Source of the DNA: Gemmatimonadales bacterium UBA4456 | GTDB taxonomy: Bacteria; Gemmatimonadota; Gemmatimonadetes; Longimicrobiales; Gaopeijiaceae | NCBI GenBank assembly: GCA_002390225.1 | Contig: DGOW01000090.1 | Coordinates: 1 to 9,515 of the forward strand | DNA length: 9,515 nt | Direction of reading: 5' to 3' | Shown here: piece after piece, positions 5,345-9,515 of the stretch | Position numbering within the stretch: the stretch's first letter is position 1 | Layout: every line of letters starts with the position of its first letter | The notes under the pieces: model-generated | Databases searched by the model: none | Seen by the model: the letters and a program-made list of their open reading frames with translations, nothing else | What the model was told of the DNA's origin: nothing | Translations under genes and position numbers: made by a program

Positions 5345-6826
5345 TCACGTCCCGCAGAACGTGCGATAGGGGCCGAAGTCATCAGGAGCGCCGCCTTCGT
5401 ACTCTTCCAAGCCAGCGCGACGCTCGAACGGCCGCTCAAGCACGGAAAGGATCCGCCTGAACGGATCGAGGTCGCCCTCCGTCGCGGCGTCGAGCGCTTC
5501 CTGCACCTTGTGATTTCTAGGGATGTAGACGGGGTTCAACCCATCCATCGCACGCGCCTGCCCAAAACCAGAACCGTCTTCACCAGCAGTCCTCACGCGC
5601 CAGCGCTCGAGCCAGATATCGAAGGCCGACGGATCAGTGAATAACGCGCGGGCCTCGGTCGGATCACCCTGTGCGGCGACGGCAAGCCGACGGAACAGGA
5701 GCGTGAAGTCGACGCCCTGGACGGCCATGATCCGGTGCAGCTCGTTCACAAGGTCGAGGTCGCCCACGTCCACGCCTGCCAATCCCAGTTTCGCGCGCAT
5801 CCTCTTGAGCCAGAAGTCCTGGTAGATCGGCTGAAATGCCTCGAGCTCGGTGGTCGCCACCTGCACCGCGTGCTCGGTGTCGTCGGCCGCGATCAGGGGC
5901 ACCAGAGTTTCGACGAAACGCGCCAGATTCCATTGCGCGATCGCCGGCTGATTGCCGTAGGCGTATCGGCCTCCGTGGTCGATCGAGCTGAACACCGACC
6001 CTGGGTCGTAGCCGTCGATGAATGCGCATGGGCCGTAGTCGATCGTCTCGCCGGAGATGGCCACATTGTCGGTGTTCATCACGCCATGTACGAATCCCAC
6101 AGCCATCCACTGCGCCACGAGGGAGGCCTGGCGATCCCGAACCTCGCGAAACAGCTGAAGGTACGGGTCAGCCGAGTTAATCAGGTCCGGGAAGTGGCGG
6201 CGGATGGAGTAGTCCGCGAGTCGGCGTACCCGGTCTGTTTCCCCGCGAGCCGAGAAGAACTCGAAGGTCCCCACGCGGATGTGGCTAGACGCCACGCGTG
6301 CGAGAACCGCGCCGGGTTCCAAGCCATCCTGGCGCATGATCTGCTCACCTGTGGTCACCGCGGCAAGAGCTCGCGTGGTGGGCACCCCGAGGGCATGCAT
6401 CGCTTCACCGAGCAGATACTCCCGCAGGACCGGTCCAAGAACTGCTTTGCCATCTCCACCCCTAGAGAACGGGGTGCGACCGGAGCCCTTGAGCTGCAGG
6501 TCTCGGCGGACGCCGTGGCGGTCGATCAGCTCGCCGATCAACAGCGCTCGGCCGTCCCCGAGCTGAGGGGAGAAGCCGCCGAACTGGTGCCCCGCATACG
6601 CCTGGGCCAACGGAACCGCTCCTTCCGGTGCTTCACTACCCGCGAGAACGGCCGCACCGCTCTCGCTGGCCAGCGCGTCCGAATCCAGTGACAACTCGAC
6701 GGCGAGCTTGGCATTGAGGTGCACGATCCTGGGCTCGGGCACCCTCTCGCCGTTCCAGCGCGCATAAAAGCCCTCGAGTTCGGCAGCGTAGGTGTTGTCG
6801 AACGCGAAGGTGTCCGGTCGGATCAA
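5345..6826 (-). CDS. selO: SelO/YdiU protein adenylyltransferase (pseudokinase AMPylase)
   Basis: This 493-residue, full-length SelO (YdiU) protein belongs to a pseudokinase family that transfers AMP from ATP to protein hydroxyl side chains. In E. coli and Pseudomonas it is linked to redox stress responses. Hallmark blocks are AYAGHQFGGFSPQLGDGRA (76-94), DLQLKGSGRTPFSRGGDGKA (109-128), LREYLLGEAMHALGVPTTRA (134-153), GFVHGVMNTDN (244-254) and IDYGPCAFIDGYDP (262-275). K113, E136, R177, R184, D253, N254 and D263 fall at, or one residue from, the ATP- and metal-binding and catalytic residues described for P. syringae SelO. The C-terminus is TFCGT with C491, and C267 lies in the active-site loop. 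A redox disulfide between such cysteines is known in E. coli SelO, so it may exist here. The start chosen is TTG 6826, since no ATG occurs before the in-frame stop at 6866 and an AGG sits 6 nt upstream. Confidence 0.97.
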   Translation of the reverse strand: MIRPDTFAFDNTYAAELEGFYARWNGERVPEPRIVHLNAKLAVELSLDSDALASESGAAVLAGSEAPEGAVPLAQAYAGHQFGGFSPQLGDGRALLIGELIDRHGVRRDLQLKGSGRTPFSRGGDGKAVLGPVLREYLLGEAMHALGVPTTRALAAVTTGEQIMRQDGLEPGAVLARVASSHIRVGTFEFFSARGETDRVRRLADYSIRRHFPDLINSADPYLQLFREVRDRQASLVAQWMAVGFVHGVMNTDNVAISGETIDYGPCAFIDGYDPGSVFSSIDHGGRYAYGNQPAIAQWNLARFVETLVPLIAADDTEHAVQVATTELEAFQPIYQDFWLKRMRAKLGLAGVDVGDLDLVNELHRIMAVQGVDFTLLFRRLAVAAQGDPTEARALFTDPSAFDIWLERWRVRTAGEDGSGFGQARAMDGLNPVYIPRNHKVQEALDAATEGDLDPFRRILSVLERPFERRAGLEEYEGGAPDDFGPYRTFCGT

Positions 6827-7353
6827 AGGAGGCCTGCTTTTAGCTGAGAGTCCTGCGGTGTCGGTTCATGAACTGATACCCCAGTCGTTCCAGGTCTGTC
6901 GTAGCTCTCGCCATTCAGGCAATCGCGGGGCTTCGACGAGGCTTCACATGCTAAGCGCTGAGGTGTGGGCAAGCGATCTGTGCGGGGCTCAGTGGCAGAT
7001 TCCGAGACGGCCCCCTGCATGTTGGGCACTCCGCTTACGTCCCACGACGCCATGTCCGAACGCACCGCAGGTGTGATGACGTCGAGACCCCAACCTGAGC
7101 CACCAACTGGGGCTCCAGCAGCTTCCGCGAAGGGTTCAGCGGTGGTGGATCTTCCGGTAGGAGCTTTGGGTGGGGTGCCCTGGAGGATTCTCAACATGCT
7201 GGGCGCATCTGATGCTAGATCCGCCCCTCGCATCCACGCTCGGTTCCCGGCCAACATCTCCCGGCGGGTCCACGCCGTGGTTCCCGGACCATTTCGCCGC
7301 ATCGCCCGAGAAGCAGCAGACCTTTCGCTCGGTGAAAGATGAGCCCAAATCAT
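6823..7353 (-). CDS. Doubtful 176-codon ORF overlapping SelO start
   Basis: This open frame has an ATG at 7353 and a TGA at 6823-6825 that overlaps the TTG start of SelO by four bases (TTGA), the arrangement seen in translationally coupled genes. The product is unrecognised, rich in Ala, Arg, Ser and Pro, with no membrane segment and no motif I know. It contains GWGLDVITPAVRSDMASWDV near the middle. There is no Shine-Dalgarno before the ATG. A plus-strand frame (6965-7342, GTG start) and another minus frame (7136-7483) cover the same DNA with equally plausible composition, and codon third positions do not clearly favour any of them. It may be a rapidly evolving gene, a decayed gene, or chance. 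The rest of 6827-7440 holds no other supportable feature. Confidence 0.25.
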   Translation of the reverse strand: MIWAHLSPSERSAASRAMRRNGPGTTAWTRREMLAGNRAWMRGADLASDAPSMLRILQGTPPKAPTGRSTTAEPFAEAAGAPVGGSGWGLDVITPAVRSDMASWDVSGVPNMQGAVSESATEPRTDRLPTPQRLACEASSKPRDCLNGESYDRPGTTGVSVHEPTPQDSQLKAGLL

Positions 7354-7420
7354 GTGTGCCAGACGACGGAGTCGAGGTCACCAACGCCCAGAGGCGGATG
7401 TAACCCGACCAGCTCAGCCG

Positions 7421-7434
7421 AGGAGGTACGAGGA
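7421..7434 (+). promoter_or_regulatory. Ribosome binding sites that fix the start at 7441
   Basis: AGGAGG (7421-7426) and GAGGA (7430-7434) lie 14 and 6 nt before ATG 7441. The closer one has ideal spacing. The frame is open further upstream to an ATG at 7339, but that extension has no membrane or domain character and no comparable site, so ATG 7441 is the likely start. Confidence 0.75.
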
Positions 7435-7440
7435 CACTCG

Positions 7441-7959
7441 ATGGAACTGATCTACCAGGCACTGCCCGAGATGATTGCCACACTCATCGGTGTTGCCGTG
7501 GGTGGGGTGGGCGCACTCTACCTCGATGAGCGCCGAAGCCTTCTCGAAAAACGGAAGCGCTCGCAGGTCATCCTTCGCAACCTGAAGAGCGAACTCGAGG
7601 ACAATTTTCACAGGCTGGCAGATGCGAAAGCGGCCTACGAAGACACCCCGTACGGAAAGAGCTTCTACATCAGCTCCATCGCCTGGGAGGCGGCCACCGC
7701 AGGGGGTGACCTTCCCGAGATCATCGGATACGAGCTGACCGATAAGATCGAAGACCAGTACGCGATCCTGCTGCGCCTGCGGTATTACGTCGATCTCATG
7801 ACAAAACTCTGGTTCGCGCCCCACGACATCGAAGGCTACGCCAACATCCAGGATGGCTTCCGAGGTCACATTCTGCGGGCACTCCGCGAGGCCATCGACA
7901 ACCACCCGAACGCCATCGACCACATTGCGATCGCTCAGACCAAGCTACGAGCCGAGTGA
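7441..7959 (+). CDS. Small membrane-anchored coiled-coil protein, unknown function
   Basis: This 172-residue protein has one N-terminal membrane segment (about residues 8-28, ending at ALYLDERR) followed by a strongly charged helix (about 29-64: RRSLLEKRKRS, then RNLKSELEDNFHRL). The remainder is alpha-helical and charged, including IAWEAATAGGD (80-90), KIEDQYAILLRLRYYVDLM (102-120) and a C-terminal helix at 133-170. Positive residues after the segment put the bulk in the cytoplasm. The layout (one anchor, then helix and the sequence L..EL..N, then W E....G at about 82-88) is like many uncharacterised bacterial proteins of about 170-230 residues, which I recognise only as a type. It stands alone on the plus strand, convergent with the DUF2911 gene 57 bp away, and no nearby gene suggests a function. 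Confidence 0.88.
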   Translation: MELIYQALPEMIATLIGVAVGGVGALYLDERRSLLEKRKRSQVILRNLKSELEDNFHRLADAKAAYEDTPYGKSFYISSIAWEAATAGGDLPEIIGYELTDKIEDQYAILLRLRYYVDLMTKLWFAPHDIEGYANIQDGFRGHILRALREAIDNHPNAIDHIAIAQTKLRAE

Positions 7960-8016
7960 GCGAGCTGTGCCGATAAGCGAGTCAGAAGCGGCCCGTCACC
8001 CAGACTGCTACGTCGT

Positions 8017-9033
8017 CTAACCCCCTGCCCGCACCCCGATCGCCGCGATCTCGTCGTCGGGATTGCGAACGGTGAAGGACACGGCCCGTCCGTCATCATC
8101 GAATTCGAATTCGACCATCTGGGCGAATTGGGGATTCACAGCGGACACCTCACCGCCAAAGGTCCCGGCGACCACATAAAAACCGGGGGCCCGCGGCAGG
8201 AGCGCCTGCCCGTAGATGACGACTGGCTCCTCATCGTCACCCGAGTAGAAGGCTGCCTCAGCTGCTTCCGTCAGCCGGTCCACGAAATGGACCAACCCTG
8301 ACCCCTCATCGTACTCGATGCGGATCGGACGCGGACGTGGCTCGGAGATCAGGACCTCGAAATACCGACCTGTAGGATCATCCGGGTTGCCTCCGGTGAA
8401 GCGCTCGATCTCTTCGGCCGTGGGAAGCGAGGCCCGATCGTCATACCTCCACTCGCCCAAGAGAGTCTGAGCCTCTTGGATCGGAGTTGCCAGAGCGATG
8501 CCCGGATCGACCTTGAGTGGAATCATCACCCGATCGCGACCCCAGTGCATGACGAGCTCCGCACCGTCGAGCCGGATCCGATCCAGATCCCACTCGAGCG
8601 ACTCCTGAACGTCCGTGGTCTTCCCACGCTCGACACCCACGTGAAGGACTGCCTCCTCGATGGGCGGATGGGCGCTGTGCGGGAGTGCCGTCTCGGCATG
8701 AAGCGCCAGCCGCCAAGGCTCGGACTCCAACACCCGGAGCCAGACACTGTAGTGGCCCGCCGAGACCTTCGTGCCCGAGAGGACGACATCCTTCGAGAAC
8801 CGAATGGTGGTTGCCATGTTCGCGCCCGGCGTCCAGACCTCACCCCACGGGATCTGTTGTCCGAAGATCACCTCACGTCCCCGCACAGACGGTCGAGACC
8901 ACTCGATCTCGATCTCGGTACCGGAAATGATCTGCGTGAAGGTGGCGAGTTCGCTCGCGGCTTGTGCCGATCCGTTTTCCGGGAGAACCAGGAGCGCCGT
9001 GGCGATAGTGCACACGAGTCGTGGGCAGTTCAT
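8017..9033 (-). CDS. Secreted DUF2911 domain protein
   Basis: This 338-residue protein starts at ATG 9033. Longer frames reach 9219 but add only an unordered, basic leader, whereas ATG 9033 gives a clean signal peptide: basic MNCPR, hydrophobic LVCTIATALLVLP, then GSAQA before ASELA, with cleavage probably near residue 25. Residues about 35-175 are a DUF2911 domain with hallmarks WSRPSVRGREVIFG (45-58), WGEVWTPGANMATTI (63-77) and VLSGTKVSAGHYSVWL (84-99). DUF2911 is common in secreted proteins of Bacteroidota and Gemmatimonadota and its function is unknown. Residues about 185-338 form a second, beta-rich part (GEWRYDD, then LISEPRPRPIRIEYDE and VRNPDDEIAAIGVR) that I cannot assign. It has no lipobox, so it is periplasmic or secreted. 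A phosphoesterase gene ends 218 bp upstream on the same strand. Confidence 0.9.
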   Translation of the reverse strand: MNCPRLVCTIATALLVLPENGSAQAASELATFTQIISGTEIEIEWSRPSVRGREVIFGQQIPWGEVWTPGANMATTIRFSKDVVLSGTKVSAGHYSVWLRVLESEPWRLALHAETALPHSAHPPIEEAVLHVGVERGKTTDVQESLEWDLDRIRLDGAELVMHWGRDRVMIPLKVDPGIALATPIQEAQTLLGEWRYDDRASLPTAEEIERFTGGNPDDPTGRYFEVLISEPRPRPIRIEYDEGSGLVHFVDRLTEAAEAAFYSGDDEEPVVIYGQALLPRAPGFYVVAGTFGGEVSAVNPQFAQMVEFEFDDDGRAVSFTVRNPDDEIAAIGVRAGG

Positions 9034-9127
9034 CAGCGGAATCCGAGGGTGATGCAACGAAGAGTCGGGAGAACCTGTGAGGACCGACATGTTCGAGCAA
9101 CGCGAGTCCCGCGACGTCCCGTATCTA

Positions 9128-9201
9128 CCCGCTCGAAGACTCGCCGTCGAGCACAGGGCGTGGGCTGCATTCTCATGGTTCCCGGCTCGAGAGCTCGCCG
9201 T
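9128..9201. repeat. Imperfect direct repeat upstream of DUF2911 gene
   Basis: Two similar units, CCCGCTCGAAGACTCGCCGT (9128-9147) and a 21-bp version with one extra G and an AAGAC to AGAGC change (9181-9201), lie 33 bp apart in the spacer before the DUF2911 gene. They share most bases including the ends CCCG and CTCGCCGT. They may be an operator pair or a small duplication. Confidence 0.5.
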
Positions 9202-9251
9202 ACGCGGAACAGGAACCACTCTCTCGATTTGACTCGATCACAATGGATCCT

Positions 9252-9515
9252 TCAACGACGCTCGACGAGCTCGAAGGTGAGAACACCACGCCGTCTCTGC
9301 CCGAACTCGTCCTCGGTTTGGACCACCACGCTATGCAGCCCTAGCCCGAGGTCGGCCGGCAGATCCTGCTCCCAGATGTGGGCCGATGCACGCGCGGGCG
9401 GAACCGCCTCATCCGTGCCGGCAAGCCGCTGGTGCGCTCGCTCCACGTAGGGATCGGTACGGATCACGTACCGCATGGGTACCGGTGCAGCGCCATCCAG
9501 CGACATCTCTACCCG
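9252..9515 (-). CDS. Calcineurin-like phosphoesterase, C-terminal domain (partial)
   Basis: The frame is open from the right window edge to TGA at 9252-9254, so this is the 3' end of a longer gene. Its last 87 codons are visible. They read as the C-terminal domain that follows the metallophosphatase core in a group of calcineurin-like phosphoesterases: MSLDGAAPVPMRYV, then TDPYVERAHQRL, then SAHIWEQDLPADLGLGLHSV and VQTEDEFGQRRRGVLTFELV. The pattern of a His-Ile-Trp strand, a loop that ends in a Gly-Xaa-His turn, and a DEFGR-type strand is the beta-sandwich repeat seen in that domain. The catalytic metal-binding domain and any signal peptide lie outside the window, so activity cannot be judged. 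DUF2911 lies downstream on the same strand. Members of this group are usually exported; here that is inferred. Confidence 0.75.
   Translation of the reverse strand, partial: RVEMSLDGAAPVPMRYVIRTDPYVERAHQRLAGTDEAVPPARASAHIWEQDLPADLGLGLHSVVVQTEDEFGQRRRGVLTFELVERR

Noticed and set aside
5735..6691. Plus-strand 318-codon open frame
   Set aside because: Antisense to SelO, whose identity is certain from many conserved blocks; the opposite product matches nothing.
7339..7440. Upstream extension of the 7441 protein
   Set aside because: The extension lacks domain character. Two ribosome binding sites immediately precede ATG 7441.
9034..9219. Longer N-terminus for the DUF2911 protein (start 9219)
   Set aside because: The added 62 residues are low-complexity and basic with no domain, and would place the signal peptide internally. 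ATG 9033 begins a proper signal peptide.
8476..9450. Plus-strand 324-codon open frame
   Set aside because: Antisense to the DUF2911 gene and running into the phosphoesterase end. Its composition is shadow-like.
1..9515. CRISPR array, insertion sequence or prophage
   Set aside because: No regularly spaced repeats, no transposase or integrase domain, and no terminal inverted repeats or phage genes were seen.

Overview
The window looks like bacterial chromosome of roughly 58-60% GC. It carries long antisense ORFs typical of GC-rich DNA and no phage, plasmid, insertion-sequence or CRISPR signature. The gene content is a tRNA-Pro, a SelO pseudokinase, a DUF2911 protein, a YkgJ-type CxxCxxCC protein, an acetamidase/formamidase lipoprotein and the end of a calcineurin-like phosphoesterase. 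DUF2911 proteins and phosphoesterases with this C-terminal domain are common in Gemmatimonadota and Bacteroidota. With this GC content I lean towards a Gemmatimonadota-like bacterium, but that is inference and not proven by the window.

Layout, left to right: tRNA-Pro(GGG) on the minus strand (12-88); a non-coding upstream stretch with an 11-bp tandem repeat; a spermidine-synthase-like methyltransferase-fold protein (371-1060, minus); a 700-bp gap holding a possible decayed reading frame with an in-frame TGA and an 18-bp perfect palindrome; an orphan multi-pass membrane protein (1768-2643, plus); the C-terminal stub of a metallo-beta-lactamase-fold lactonase (about 2767-3093, minus); an acetamidase/formamidase lipoprotein (3127-4293, minus); a gap; a YkgJ-family protein (4702-5193, minus); SelO (5345-6826, minus, TTG start); a roughly 600-bp stretch with overlapping ORFs of doubtful reality; a small membrane-anchored coiled-coil protein (7441-7959, plus); a secreted DUF2911 protein (8017-9033, minus); and the C-terminal end of a calcineurin-like phosphoesterase running off the right edge (9252-9515, minus).

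Most genes lie on the minus strand but are separated by 150-700 bp, so this is a loose collection of singly transcribed housekeeping and accessory genes rather than a compact operon. SelO and YkgJ (151 bp apart), and the phosphoesterase and DUF2911 gene (218 bp apart), are the only pairs that might share a transcript. At least one gene remnant (the lactonase stub) shows past gene loss. I found no convincing new multi-gene system. The items most worth checking are the gene remnants, the two orphan membrane proteins and the two exported enzyme-like proteins.
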